Below, piece by piece: positions 25,791-35,469 of a stretch of DNA of 47,070 nucleotides. The notes beneath the pieces are model-generated. The model saw nothing but the letters and a program-made list of their open reading frames with translations. It did no database searches and was not told the origin of the DNA. Position numbers and translations under genes: made by a program. Source of the stretch: an uncultured Hyphomicrobiaceae bacterium (GTDB taxonomy: Bacteria; Pseudomonadota; Alphaproteobacteria; Rhizobiales; CALHAX01); NCBI GenBank assembly GCA_937931785.1, contig CALHAX010000061.1, positions 1 to 47,070 on the forward strand. The letters are read 5' to 3'. Numbering within the stretch: the stretch's first letter is position 1; each line of letters opens with the position of its first letter.

Positions 25791-25960
25791 GCTCCAATAT
25801 GGGTATGCACTTTCCTGGTTGCAATGCATCAGTTTGAGACGCGCCAGCGCTGCGATCTTCAGAGCCCCCAGCGTTTAACGTAAAATTAACCAAACACTAA
25901 TAAGTTGTAATTTCGCAAAATAACCCACTTAACACAACCATTGCCTGTCTGGAGTCAAAG

Positions 25961-26701
25961 ATGCGATCTCGCGCCTGGCTGCCCCTTGGCTGTTTCATAC
26001 TGATTGGGTGCTCTGCACCCGGCCATGCGGAATCCTCTGCGCTGACGGCACGTGGCATCGTTCGCGCGAGCATTGAAACTACAATTTCGACTGAACTGAT
26101 TGCTGCTGTCGAGAGCCTTCCGTTCAAGGTTGGCGAAGCGTTCAAGACTGGTTCCATTCTCGTCACGTTTGATTGTGCACGCTACAACGCTGAACGCCGC
26201 GCTGCGGTGGCTGAGAAAGACACGACTCGACTTGAGGTTGTCGCAAACGAAAAACTTCTTCGACACAACGCCATCGGTGGAGTCGAGGTCGAGATCTCGC
26301 GCGCCCGATATCAGCAGATGGTTGCAAGGGTTGAAGCGCTGGAGGTCCGAGAACGGCAATGTGCGATCAAGGCTCCATTTGATGGCCATGTGGTTGAACG
26401 TCAGATCCAGCCCTTCGAAATGTCGAAACCGAATACTCCCTTACTGAAACTTGTGAACCACGAACTGGAAGTGCACCTCATCGTGCCGTCGCAGTGGCTC
26501 AACTGGTTGCGGCGTGGCGCCTCCTTCACCTTCCAGATTGACGAAACAGGCGCAACACTGCGTGGTGATGTGACTCGTATCAGCCCTGTTGTCGATCCGA
26601 TCAGTCGAACAGTCCGCGTGATTGGTTTATTTTCCTCTCCCCATGGCCTGGTTATTCCGGGAATGAGCGGCGCCGTTCTTTTCACGACACCGGAGGGATG
26701 A
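25961..26701 (+). CDS. HlyD-like periplasmic adaptor, probable lipoprotein
   Basis: 246 residues. The N-terminus MRSRAWLPLGCFILIGC has a lipobox-like LIGC (Cys17), so it may be lipid-anchored in the periplasm. The body is that of a membrane-fusion adaptor: a first lipoyl half (VESLPFKVGEAFKTGSILVTFD), a short coiled-coil hairpin (NAERRAAVAEKD to QMVARVEALEVRE), and a second lipoyl half (CAIKAPFDGHVVERQIQPFE). A beta-barrel part with ISPVVDPISRTVRVIG, an RND-adaptor motif, ends it. The start has GGAG six bases upstream. It is the first of three tightly spaced genes; the next starts 3 bp after its stop. Confidence 0.8.
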   Translation: MRSRAWLPLGCFILIGCSAPGHAESSALTARGIVRASIETTISTELIAAVESLPFKVGEAFKTGSILVTFDCARYNAERRAAVAEKDTTRLEVVANEKLLRHNAIGGVEVEISRARYQQMVARVEALEVRERQCAIKAPFDGHVVERQIQPFEMSKPNTPLLKLVNHELEVHLIVPSQWLNWLRRGASFTFQIDETGATLRGDVTRISPVVDPISRTVRVIGLFSSPHGLVIPGMSGAVLFTTPEG

Positions 26702-26704
26702 CTC

Positions 26705-28132
26705 GTGGCCAGCGCTGCAATCAAACATACGCACCAATCACCGGACACCGCTGACGCAATGGCCACTCAAGACCGGTCCCCTGCGATGCCTTTCAAGGCA
26801 ACACAAGCAGAGCATAGTGGATTGCGGCGGCTGCTCGCGTTCGAAGACCGGATACGAGCGTGTGAAACACGTCTTGAACTTGAACACACCCTTGCCAACG
26901 AATTGCGTGGGCTTGTCGGTGCGCGACAGGTTATCGTTCTGCATAGAAAAACGCTTTCGAAGTGGCGCTTGTCCTGCATTTCGAGCATGCCGAACAGGGA
27001 ACGCGATGCGCCTCTGGTTCGCGCAATTGAGCACTTTGTTTGTGCGCAGGCCGCAACCGCCGATCCTGAAACAGCATCGCTATGCTATCTCGATGCCATT
27101 GCAACCGAAAATCAGGACCTGATTTCAGCCTATCCCTTTCGCGAAGCCATCTGGCTGCCAATTCGCTTTCGCAGCGGCGAGATATTTGCCGGACTTCTTC
27201 TCTTGCATGAGAAACCATGGAATGCCTCGTCATGCGAATTGCTCCAGCGTCAGGCGCCGATGATCTCGGACACCTGGTGCGCCATTGCCGGACGACGCAG
27301 CCTGCGACCGTCGACCGGACGAAGGCGTGCGCTCGGTTTGGTTGCGTGTTCTCTTGCCCTTGCCTGTATGGCGCTACCCGTGTCCATGACAACACTTGCT
27401 CCAATCGAAATCGTTGCACGCGATCCGGTGCTTGTGACCGCACCCATCGACGGTGTGATTGATGTTATTCATGCCTCCCCGAACAGGAAAGTCATCGCAG
27501 GGCAACCCTTACTCAGTTTTATCGATACGGAATTACGCAACGCGTTTGAATTGGCCCAACGCGAAGCTGATGTCGCCACTTCACGTTACAGCCAACTCTC
27601 GCAAGCCGCATTCACGGATGAAAAATCACGCCATGAGCTTGGCATAGCCAAAACCGAGATGAAATTGCGACTAGCGCAACGTGATTACGCAAAAGAGCGA
27701 CTTGACCTCATTGTCGTTCGCGCTGACCGGGACGGATTGCTCATCTACCAGGACAAGAGCAGGCTTCTTGGGCGACCGGTTGCCGTTGGTGAGCGGCTGA
27801 TGCGGATCGCGCAACCAGGCAAGGTTTATGGTAAAATTTCTCTTCCGGTGGCTGATGCGATTGCTCTAACGCGTGGTGGGCAGGCACGCTTTTTTCTTGA
27901 TGCCAACCCAACGCGATCACTCACGGCAAAGGTGGAAACGGAGAGCTACCATGCAGAGCCAGACGCAACCGGAGCGCTGGTTTATTCCGTTCGTGCGGCC
28001 CTTGACGCGGATCAACCGGTGCCACGCATCGGATCACGGGGAACAGCGCAGCTCTTCGGAGGGGATGTGCCTCTTGGATTTTTCCTGTTCCGACGCCCTA
28101 TCTCATGGGTACGACAAAAATTCGGTCTGTAA
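26705..28132 (+). CDS. GAF-like domain / HlyD membrane adaptor
   Basis: 475 residues from a GTG start with CGGAGGG upstream. Residues about 40-195 are cytoplasmic and GAF-like (LLAFEDRIRACETRLELEHT...LRGLVGARQVIVLH, IWLPIRFRSGEIFAGLLLLHE). One membrane segment lies at 209-226. The rest is periplasmic: lipoyl halves VLVTAPIDGVIDVIHASP and VVRADRDGLLIYQDKS, with a coiled-coil hairpin of about 70 residues between them. So it could couple a cytoplasmic ligand or interaction to an envelope assembly. No ABC or RND pump is adjacent. The GAF call is from fold-like pattern and is less certain than the HlyD part. Confidence 0.72.
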   Translation: MASAAIKHTHQSPDTADAMATQDRSPAMPFKATQAEHSGLRRLLAFEDRIRACETRLELEHTLANELRGLVGARQVIVLHRKTLSKWRLSCISSMPNRERDAPLVRAIEHFVCAQAATADPETASLCYLDAIATENQDLISAYPFREAIWLPIRFRSGEIFAGLLLLHEKPWNASSCELLQRQAPMISDTWCAIAGRRSLRPSTGRRRALGLVACSLALACMALPVSMTTLAPIEIVARDPVLVTAPIDGVIDVIHASPNRKVIAGQPLLSFIDTELRNAFELAQREADVATSRYSQLSQAAFTDEKSRHELGIAKTEMKLRLAQRDYAKERLDLIVVRADRDGLLIYQDKSRLLGRPVAVGERLMRIAQPGKVYGKISLPVADAIALTRGGQARFFLDANPTRSLTAKVETESYHAEPDATGALVYSVRAALDADQPVPRIGSRGTAQLFGGDVPLGFFLFRRPISWVRQKFGL

Positions 28133-28138
28133 ACTGAT

Positions 28139-30259
28139 ATGACTGAATTTGAAGCACACACATTACCAGCACTTCGCCAGGAGCTTGAGCTCATACCTGG
28201 TGCATCCAATCCCTCCGGCGCAAGCCAATGGTTGATCTACGACCCCCTACGGCACAAGTATTTTGCGGTTGAAACCGATGCTGCAACACTTCTCGGATTA
28301 TGGGCAGAAACGAGTGAAGACGCATTCATTGCAAAAGCCAGCGCGCGACTGTGCCGTCCCGTTACACGGGACGAAGTCGCGGAACTTATCTATTTTCTCT
28401 ACAGCAACACCCTGACGGAACAGGCGCCAGACGGAAACGCCCGAAGCTACGCTGATCAGGCCCGGGCAGCACATCGCAGCCTCCTGAGCCAAGCGGTTCA
28501 TAGCTACCTGTTCGTTCGCATCCCGCTCGTTCGCCCCAACCGACTCCTGCAAGCAACATTACCATTCGTGTTGCCCTTCTTTGCACGCGCCACCTGGATT
28601 ATGATCTCTCTGTTCGGCATCCTCGGAGTCTATCTTGTATCGCGCCAATGGGACGTTTTTGTTGCGACGTTTCTGGATTTCATCTCGCTTGATGGTCTCA
28701 TGGCCTACGGGCTCGCACTGGTTTTAATCAAAGTGCTCCATGAGCTGGGCCATGCCTATGCCGCAACCTATCATGGGGTTCGCGTGACCAGCATGGGCGT
28801 CGCTTTCATGGTGATGATGCCCTTGCTCTACACAGATGTTACGAATGCCTGGCGTCTTCGATCGCACGCGAAGCGGATGCAGATCGATGGTGCGGGGATC
28901 ATGGTGGAGCTTGGCCTTGCCTGTCTTGCCACATGCTTATGGATTTTTCTCCCTGATGGCCCACTACGATCTGCTGCGTTTGTGACAGCCACAAGTAGCT
29001 GGATCATTTCACTTGCGGTGAACCTCAACCCGTTCATGAAATTCGATGGCTACTACCTGCTGAGCGACGGTCTTGGCATTCCGAACATTCACACACGTGC
29101 GTTTGCGCTCGCACGATGGCATCTGCGTGAAGTGCTTTTCAAGCTGGGGCATCCGCAGCCTGATACATTCCAACCTGCCACGGCACGGGCGCTTGTTTTT
29201 TACGCATGGGGCATCTGGATTTACCGGCTTATTCTTTTTATTGGCATCGCTTTGCTTGTCTATCACCTGTTCTTCAAGCTGCTTGGTGTCATCCTGTTTG
29301 CCATCGAGATCGTCTGGTTTATCGCACTGCCAATTGGGAAAGAAATTCGCGTTTGGTGGGCTTTGAGGAGTGAGATCATGACTCGCAAACGTACGCTTGT
29401 GTCCGTAGCCATTCTGGCAAGTTGCGTCGCGCTTCTTGTGGTACCCATGCGGTGGCCAGTTGTGCTGCCCGGTATCATTGAATCAAGCAACGAAGTTGCG
29501 ATTCACGTGCCCCGCGCTGCGCAGGTCACTTCCTGGAAGATCCAGGAAAGTCAACGTGTGGCCTCTGGACAGATTCTTGCGGTCCTACGTGCTCCGGAAC
29601 TGACGCACGAGCTCAACCAGACATCCCATACGATTGCGCTATTGGATCTTAGGCTAGCCCGTATTGCGGGCGATAGCGCCGATCTCTTGCACCGTTCGAC
29701 AATTTTGCAGGAACGGCGGGCACGCCTCGAAGAATATGCAGGGTATAAGCGCCAGATTGACTCACTTGTGGTGAAAGCGCCGTTCGCTGGTGCACTCCGC
29801 GACGTCGATACGGATCTGCACGCAGGAGCATGGGTCGGCAAACCACAACGGCTGACACGTCTCGTGCAGATGGATAGACCATCCGTTCGCGCCTACGCCA
29901 GCGAAGATGTTCTCTGGAAACTAGCGGTCGGAAGCGTTGGGGTTTTTATCCCCGATGATCCGCAACTCGGCGCTATTCAAGTTCGCCTCAATGAAACTTC
30001 GCAGACTGGTGTCGAACAGCTCGACATTCGCTATATCGCCTCGGTTCATGGTGGCCCTATTTCATCGGAGCGGGACGGGGACGGCAAGATTCGCCCACGC
30101 AAAAGTCAGTATCTTCTGCGATTAAGTCTGACAGGAGATGCACCCAAAATGCGACGTGTGCTCCGCGGTGTGGTTCATCTTCCCGGGAGGGCCGAATCGC
30201 TTGGATCCGCGATCTGGACGCAGGTCTTTCGCGTTTTTATTCGTGAGGCCGGCCTTTGA
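28139..30259 (+). CDS. M50 site-2-protease-like membrane protein with lipoyl/HlyD C-terminus
   Basis: 706 residues, start 6 bp after the GAF-HlyD gene. Residues about 15-95 (WLIYDPLRHKYFAVETDAATLLGLW) resemble a PqqD-like domain. The membrane core has the zinc motif HELGH at 201-205 and the distal NPFMKFDG at 297-304, the metal-ligand Asp motif of site-2 proteases; both motifs are intact, so proteolysis is possible. About eight hydrophobic segments span 145-435. The periplasmic C-terminus (about 440-700) has HlyD-type lipoyl halves (EVAIHVPRAAQVTSWKIQES, LVVKAPFAGALRDVDTD). Such M50-HlyD proteins occur beside adaptors of unknown export systems; the substrate is not known. Confidence 0.8.
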   Translation: MTEFEAHTLPALRQELELIPGASNPSGASQWLIYDPLRHKYFAVETDAATLLGLWAETSEDAFIAKASARLCRPVTRDEVAELIYFLYSNTLTEQAPDGNARSYADQARAAHRSLLSQAVHSYLFVRIPLVRPNRLLQATLPFVLPFFARATWIMISLFGILGVYLVSRQWDVFVATFLDFISLDGLMAYGLALVLIKVLHELGHAYAATYHGVRVTSMGVAFMVMMPLLYTDVTNAWRLRSHAKRMQIDGAGIMVELGLACLATCLWIFLPDGPLRSAAFVTATSSWIISLAVNLNPFMKFDGYYLLSDGLGIPNIHTRAFALARWHLREVLFKLGHPQPDTFQPATARALVFYAWGIWIYRLILFIGIALLVYHLFFKLLGVILFAIEIVWFIALPIGKEIRVWWALRSEIMTRKRTLVSVAILASCVALLVVPMRWPVVLPGIIESSNEVAIHVPRAAQVTSWKIQESQRVASGQILAVLRAPELTHELNQTSHTIALLDLRLARIAGDSADLLHRSTILQERRARLEEYAGYKRQIDSLVVKAPFAGALRDVDTDLHAGAWVGKPQRLTRLVQMDRPSVRAYASEDVLWKLAVGSVGVFIPDDPQLGAIQVRLNETSQTGVEQLDIRYIASVHGGPISSERDGDGKIRPRKSQYLLRLSLTGDAPKMRRVLRGVVHLPGRAESLGSAIWTQVFRVFIREAGL

Positions 30260-30265
30260 CGGTTG

Positions 30266-31138
30266 TCATCCACCGAACGCCAGAACAGCGACACAGGCAA
30301 AGATCAGTACAACGCCGAGTCCTTGCAACCGGGTCATCCGCTCCCCAAGAATGATCCAGGCCAGAACCACGGTGATCACGCTGAATGTGGACGCAACCAC
30401 AGCTGTCACCTCATCATAACTTCCGCCGCTCCCACGCAAAAGGAATAAAAGACCAACTGAATCCAATACGCCGTGGAGGCAAAAAAATGGCCACCATCGC
30501 ACCGGGAGCGTCAGACGTTCTTTCGTCACCGGGAACACCACAAGTACCGCACCGAGGCCGAACAACCGCCCAAGCCAAAGCGTGACGATTTCGTCGTTCA
30601 AGGGGGCGGCATTCTGGGCTGCAATTATCGCGCCGGCATAAACGACGCTTGCGAGAAGAGCGCAGACGAGCACACTCGCATTTAAACGCTTCGTGTTAAC
30701 GTCGCTTTTTTCTGGATGAGAGGTGACGTAACCAACAGCCCCCACAATTATGACACCAAGGATTATTCCGGCCATTGCCAGAAATTGAATCGTACCGGGG
30801 CGAGATCCCGTGGCAAGTGCAAACAACAGAATGAAAACAGGATGGGCCGCGATGATCGGGGCAACCACGTTGATCGGACCAATCGTCATTGCATGAAAGA
30901 ACAGCAACAACGCATATGACATCAGGATGCCGTGCAAAGCTGCAATCCAGATCCCCGGGCCTGCCGCGTTCCAGATCGCGCCCGTCGACCAGCCATAGAC
31001 CGTCAACACAACTGTGCTGACCAGCAACATACCTGCCAAACCGCGCAACGCGCCGAGACGCTGCCCGCTTTGGCTTCCCATGAAATCGGCAATGCCAAAA
31101 GCAACCGCGCTGACCGCGCCCATTAAAACCTGATGCAT
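30266..31138 (-). CDS. DMT-superfamily (EamA) transporter
   Basis: 290 residues from the ATG at 31138 (MHQVLMGAVSAVAFG), with CGGGGC upstream; the frame extends 52 residues further but without membrane-protein character. About ten hydrophobic segments in two EamA repeats are seen, the second ending TAVVASTFSVITVVLAWIILGERMTRLQGLG, split here from its neighbours. That last stretch, with GER after the helix, is the EamA signature. Substrates of the family range from amino acids to nucleotide sugars and cannot be predicted. Its stop lies 6 bp from the convergent M50 gene. Confidence 0.85.
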   Translation of the reverse strand: MHQVLMGAVSAVAFGIADFMGSQSGQRLGALRGLAGMLLVSTVVLTVYGWSTGAIWNAAGPGIWIAALHGILMSYALLLFFHAMTIGPINVVAPIIAAHPVFILLFALATGSRPGTIQFLAMAGIILGVIIVGAVGYVTSHPEKSDVNTKRLNASVLVCALLASVVYAGAIIAAQNAAPLNDEIVTLWLGRLFGLGAVLVVFPVTKERLTLPVRWWPFFCLHGVLDSVGLLFLLRGSGGSYDEVTAVVASTFSVITVVLAWIILGERMTRLQGLGVVLIFACVAVLAFGG

Positions 31139-31283
31139 GTTGCCCCGTTCAAAGACCTCTGCCGATCCGGAATCATTTTCCAATAAATCATGCAGACCGT
31201 GACGGCACACGGCAAGCTGTGGTAGCGATCCGCCCAACTGCAAACGCACCGACCACCGAGGCCCCAAGTTGCGAGGCAACGCC

Positions 31284-31454
31284 ATGGATGACAAACACTA
31301 TCAGCTTGCCGGACTTGTTGGCTTTATTATAGCGGGCCTTCTGTTTGTCGGTGTCGGTATCAAATTCGGTGATCCCCTCACGATTGCCGGCAGCGTCGTA
31401 TGGATTGTTTCATGTCTGATATGGATGATCCCGCTCTTGAAACCAAAATCCTGA
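31284..31454 (+). CDS. Small two-helix membrane protein
   Basis: 56 residues from the ATG at 31284, with GCGAGGC upstream. Two hydrophobic helices are obvious (YQLAGLVGFIIAGLLFVGVG and TIAGSVVWIVSCLIWMIPLL) joined by KFGDP and closed by a basic KPKS tail. The tidy helix-loop-helix layout and the Shine-Dalgarno support a real gene. It is divergent from the EamA gene and convergent with tex. Function unknown; not recognised as a named family. Confidence 0.55.
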   Translation: MDDKHYQLAGLVGFIIAGLLFVGVGIKFGDPLTIAGSVVWIVSCLIWMIPLLKPKS

Positions 31455-31519
31455 GCGTGATGTTCGATCCAGCTTTCCACGCTGCAGCCACAGTGCCCCA
31501 GATGCACATTTGATCGTCG

Positions 31520-33832
31520 CTAGCGATCCCCTTGCGCACGACGCAATGCAGCGGCAAGAGCGGACTCAGGCTCTGCACCGCGCGCCGGGACGCCATGCCT
31601 GTCTTGTGGTGATGGGACCGGTACCCGCTGTTCCGCCTGTTCAACGCGAACAGTGTCTGGTCCCCTGGACGCAGACTTCATACTGAGTGCGATCCGCTTT
31701 CGCGCCACATCAATCTCCTTTACCCGCACGCGCACCACATCACCCGCTTTCACAACCTCGTGCGGATTCTTGATAAAACGATCTGCCATTTCTGACACGT
31801 GGACCAACCCGTCCTGATGCACGCCGACATCCACGAATGCCCCGAATGCGGTGACATTGGTCACCACACCCTCGAGTGCCATCCCGGACCTGAGGTCAGA
31901 AATTTTCTCCACCCCGTCTTCGAACACGGCTGTCCTGAACTCCGGGCGTGGATCACGTCCTGGTTTTTCCAACTCTGACAGAATGTCCGTGATTGTCGGA
32001 ACACCGAACGTCTCATCAGCAAACTCATTTGGCTGGACGGATCGCAGGAACGCGGTGTCGCCAATCATCGCTTTGACCGGTTTGCCGCTGACCTTGGCGA
32101 TACGTTCCACAATTGGATAGGCCTCGGGGTGAACTGCGGATCCGTCCAGTGGATTTGGCCCTTCCATGATCCGCAGAAAACCAGCAGCTTGCTCGAACGC
32201 CTTCGGGCCCAGCCGTGCGACTTTCTTGATCTCCGTGCGTTTCCTGAATGCGCCGTTTGTGTCTCGATGGGAAACAATGTTCTGGGCAATCGTCGCGTTG
32301 AGCCCGGCAACCCGAGCAAGGAGAGGGGCGGATGCCATATTCACATCCACACCCACTGCATTCACGCAATCTTCGACCGCCGCGTCCAGGGAACGGGCCA
32401 GTGCCGCCTGATCAACATCATGTTGATATTGTCCAACACCAATCGCCTTTGGTTCAATCTTCACCAACTCCGCCAATGGATCCTGCAACCGGCGCGCAAT
32501 CGACACTGCGCCACGCAAGCTGACATCAAGGTCGGGGAATTCATTCGCTGCGAGCTCCGACGCCGAGTAGACGGACGCTCCCGCCTCCGACACCATCACC
32601 TTGACCGGTTTTGCAACCGTGTCAGGCAACTGCTTTATCAGGTCACTGGTCAACTTGTCTGTCTCGCGACTGGCGGTTCCGTTACCGATCGCGATCACTT
32701 CGATTTTATGCCGTGTGCACAATGCGGTCAGCGTTGCCAACGATCCCGCCCAATCCTTGCGCGGTTCGTGCGGATACACCGTCGCGGTATCCAGAAGCTT
32801 GCCCGTCTCATCAACAACGGCGACCTTGACCCCCGTACGAATTCCCGGATCAAGCCCCATCGTCGGTCTCGGCCCTGCCGGTGCAGCGAGCAGCAGGTTC
32901 TTGAGGTTCGTCTTGAACACGTCGATGGCCGCGTCGTCCGCACGCTCTTTCAACCTTGTGAGCAAATCTCCGGTCAAAGACTTGTGCAGCTTTGATTTCC
33001 AGGTCTGCTTTACGACATCTCCCAGCCAGATGTCCGCCGGTTGACGAGTTTGCGCGATGTTGCACGCCATCTTTATTTTCCCCTCGGCCGGATGCGGGCG
33101 TGCCGGATCCGCCTCCACATCCAGATCAAACCGGAGAACGCCTTCGTTATGACCGCGCAACAACGCAGAGGCACGATGCGGTGGCAAATCCTTGATTGGT
33201 TGGCGAAAATCGAAGTAGTCCGAGAATTTCTCGCCTTCCACGTCTTTTCCTTTGCGAACCTTTGAGGCAAGACGTCCGGCGGTCCATTGCCATTCGCGCA
33301 AGTCGCCGACCAACCTGGCATTTTCCGCAATGCGTTCGCTAACAATCATACCGGCACCGGCGAGTGCGGTTTCAGCATCGTTCACATCAGCATCTGCATT
33401 GAGATATTTGGCAGCCTCCGCAACCGGATCAAGTGCCGGGTTTGCGAGCAAAAGATCGGCCAATGGTTCAAGTCCAGCTTCGCGCGCGATCTGTGCTTTC
33501 GTCCGACGCTTCGGCTTGTAGGGTGCGTAGAGATCTTCAAGCTCGACCTTGTTGTCCACAGCTGTGATCGCCTGCCGCAACTCTGCCGTGAGCTTGCCCT
33601 GCTCCTCGATCGTCTTGAGCACGGTGGCGCGGCGATCTTCCAGTTGCCTCAGGTAAGACAAACGCTCTTCAATCTTGCGAAGCTGCGTATCGTCCAGTCC
33701 GCCCGTCTTCTCCTTGCGATAGCGCGCAACGAACGGCACAGTCGCGCCTTCACCGAACAGAGTCACAACGGCGTCGATCTGGTGGACCAGAACATTGAGT
33801 TCATCTGCGATCCGAGCTTCGATACGTGTCAT
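31520..33832 (-). CDS. tex: Tex-family transcription accessory protein
   Basis: 770 residues from the ATG at 33832 ([12 protein letters not shown]), with AGGAAA upstream; a longer frame adds 17 residues without support. The N-terminal Tex domain reads [22 protein letters not shown] YqgF/RNase H-like domain ([21 protein letters not shown]) follows, then helix-hairpin-helix repeats ([19 protein letters not shown]) and a C-terminal S1 domain ([20 protein letters not shown]). This is the complete Tex layout. It binds nucleic acid and affects transcription; precise biochemistry is unsettled. The gap 33833-34160 to the imelysin gene (328 bp) holds no convincing gene. Confidence 0.95.
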   Translation of the reverse strand: MTRIEARIADELNVLVHQIDAVVTLFGEGATVPFVARYRKEKTGGLDDTQLRKIEERLSYLRQLEDRRATVLKTIEEQGKLTAELRQAITAVDNKVELEDLYAPYKPKRRTKAQIAREAGLEPLADLLLANPALDPVAEAAKYLNADADVNDAETALAGAGMIVSERIAENARLVGDLREWQWTAGRLASKVRKGKDVEGEKFSDYFDFRQPIKDLPPHRASALLRGHNEGVLRFDLDVEADPARPHPAEGKIKMACNIAQTRQPADIWLGDVVKQTWKSKLHKSLTGDLLTRLKERADDAAIDVFKTNLKNLLLAAPAGPRPTMGLDPGIRTGVKVAVVDETGKLLDTATVYPHEPRKDWAGSLATLTALCTRHKIEVIAIGNGTASRETDKLTSDLIKQLPDTVAKPVKVMVSEAGASVYSASELAANEFPDLDVSLRGAVSIARRLQDPLAELVKIEPKAIGVGQYQHDVDQAALARSLDAAVEDCVNAVGVDVNMASAPLLARVAGLNATIAQNIVSHRDTNGAFRKRTEIKKVARLGPKAFEQAAGFLRIMEGPNPLDGSAVHPEAYPIVERIAKVSGKPVKAMIGDTAFLRSVQPNEFADETFGVPTITDILSELEKPGRDPRPEFRTAVFEDGVEKISDLRSGMALEGVVTNVTAFGAFVDVGVHQDGLVHVSEMADRFIKNPHEVVKAGDVVRVRVKEIDVARKRIALSMKSASRGPDTVRVEQAEQRVPVPSPQDRHGVPARGAEPESALAAALRRAQGDR

Positions 33833-34160
33833 CGTGGTTTCCTGAATAGCCGCATTCGTTGCTCGTCTATATCGCGGCAGCACAGATTCTTCACGGTCGA
33901 ATTTTGCCCAACGCGCACTGTTGCAAGTGATCGCGTTTGCTGATGTTGATGGATGAATGCTGATTGTCTGATAGGCGTTGCGTTATTGCCCGCGTTGACC
34001 AACTGGATCCGTCAACAGGCCCCCATGAATCCATCCACGGTGGCGTCTTTACATCTTCATGTTGTTGTTGATCGAGGGGCACAAGCGACAGCCCAAAAAA
34101 TGCAATACTGAAACAATTGCCTACCGAATCACTGCCCAGTCGACCGTTCCCATTCAAAAT

Positions 34161-35432
34161 TCACTGCACGGCACCGGGATTGTCGAGACTGTCTGACCCT
34201 TCGAACGTGATGTCTTTTTGATCAACGACAGCCACAGCGCGTTCAATGGCTTTGGTTTGCACGAGTAATGCATCGATGGCCGCCTGCACGACAGCATTTC
34301 CTTCCGTGTTGCCTTCGCCAATCATCTGATCGTACGCCTCGCCACCTTCGGCGCGCGCCACCATGGCTGACATCTTCGTCATTGTGCTTTGGAGTGCTGC
34401 GCGAAGCGCAGCGTCGGTTCTGGCAGACTTGGTTTTGACGAGATCCGCCATGCTCGCACCTTCAACCATTGAACTGTCGATCCGTTTGTAACGACCGAGG
34501 TAGACATTCTGGATGCCCAGTGCGTCATAGTAATGCGAGTTGTGTGTGTTGTCGGCGAAGCAATCGTGCTCCTCCTCCGGGTCGTGGAGAAGGAGGCCGA
34601 GTTTCATGCGTTCGCCAGCGAGTTCTCCGTAGGAAAGCGACCCCATGCCCGTGAAGAGCGCGCGGATCAGATCTTCCGGTTGACCGTTGACCAAACCATT
34701 TCGTGCTGCTCCGTTTTCAGCCCATTGTACGACCATCCATTCGAGGTCATCGATCAGCAAATCTGTCGCTGTCACGAGATAGGCAGCACGGCGTGCGCAA
34801 TTGCCACCGGTGCAGTTCTTTGTATCATAGTCCGTTGCTGGACGGTTCCCGGCACCTGCGTCTGACCCGTTCAAATCCTGTCCCCAGAGAAGGAACTCGA
34901 TTGCGTGGTAACCTGTCGCGACATTGGCCTCGATGCCACCCGCTTCCTGTAAGGTTTCGGACAAAAGTGCTTTGGTGATCGTGCTGGTATCGACGGTTTC
35001 GCCACCAACTTTCAGACTCCTGTTGGCAATCACGTTTGCGGTGTAGAGACTGTTCTCCTCGGACTCCGTGCCATAATCTCCCGCGACGTAGTCAATCAAC
35101 CCCTCGTCCAGTGGCCACGCGTTCACCTTGCCTTCCCAGTCATCCACAATGGCATTGCCGAAACGGTAGACCTCGGTTTGTTGATACGGAACACGTGCCG
35201 CCAACCAGCTCTTGCGCGCCGCATCCAATGTTGCCTGCGACGGTGCTGCAATCATAGCTGCGATTGCAGCTCGCATCGTCTTCGCAGTGGTCAGTGAATC
35301 TTCGTACCCGGCCTGTGCTATATCTGCATACGTCTTTGCGACAGCCTTGACGCTTGGCGCCTCGGCATAGGCCGGTGTCAGTGTGAGCGCCATTACAGTG
35401 GCTATTGACGCAAGTCGGGAGAACGGATGCAT
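34161..35432 (-). CDS. Imelysin-family (M75) iron-regulated periplasmic protein
   Basis: 423 residues from the ATG at 35432, with GAGAGGC upstream; this gives a clean signal peptide (LASIATVMALTLTPAYAEA). Imelysin motifs are present: WPLDEGLIDYVAGDYG, and GYHAIEFLLWGQD, which holds the HxxE pattern of the family. A C-terminal helical repeat region follows. Imelysins such as IrpA are periplasmic and iron-regulated. Despite the M75 peptidase name the family is regarded as a metal or haem/iron uptake factor without proven proteolysis. It follows the Cys-rich gene by 37 bp and lies in an iron region with an FbpA/FbpB pair and a DUF4856 protein. Confidence 0.9.
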   Translation of the reverse strand: MHPFSRLASIATVMALTLTPAYAEAPSVKAVAKTYADIAQAGYEDSLTTAKTMRAAIAAMIAAPSQATLDAARKSWLAARVPYQQTEVYRFGNAIVDDWEGKVNAWPLDEGLIDYVAGDYGTESEENSLYTANVIANRSLKVGGETVDTSTITKALLSETLQEAGGIEANVATGYHAIEFLLWGQDLNGSDAGAGNRPATDYDTKNCTGGNCARRAAYLVTATDLLIDDLEWMVVQWAENGAARNGLVNGQPEDLIRALFTGMGSLSYGELAGERMKLGLLLHDPEEEHDCFADNTHNSHYYDALGIQNVYLGRYKRIDSSMVEGASMADLVKTKSARTDAALRAALQSTMTKMSAMVARAEGGEAYDQMIGEGNTEGNAVVQAAIDALLVQTKAIERAVAVVDQKDITFEGSDSLDNPGAVQ

Positions 35433-35469
35433 TGCGTGCCTCTCGTCTGTTTGAATCAGATTGATGTGG

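Noticed and set aside
30250-30262. 10-bp palindrome AGGCCGGCCT at the end of the M50 gene
   Set aside because: No T-tract and within coding sequence; most likely chance.
32129-32995. Long + strand open frame (288 codons)
   Set aside because: Antisense to tex, which has an intact full domain set; no recognisable domain in the antisense product.
33891-34157. Possible 88-codon gene between imelysin and tex
   Set aside because: TTG start without Shine-Dalgarno, product without domain or signal; the region looks non-coding.
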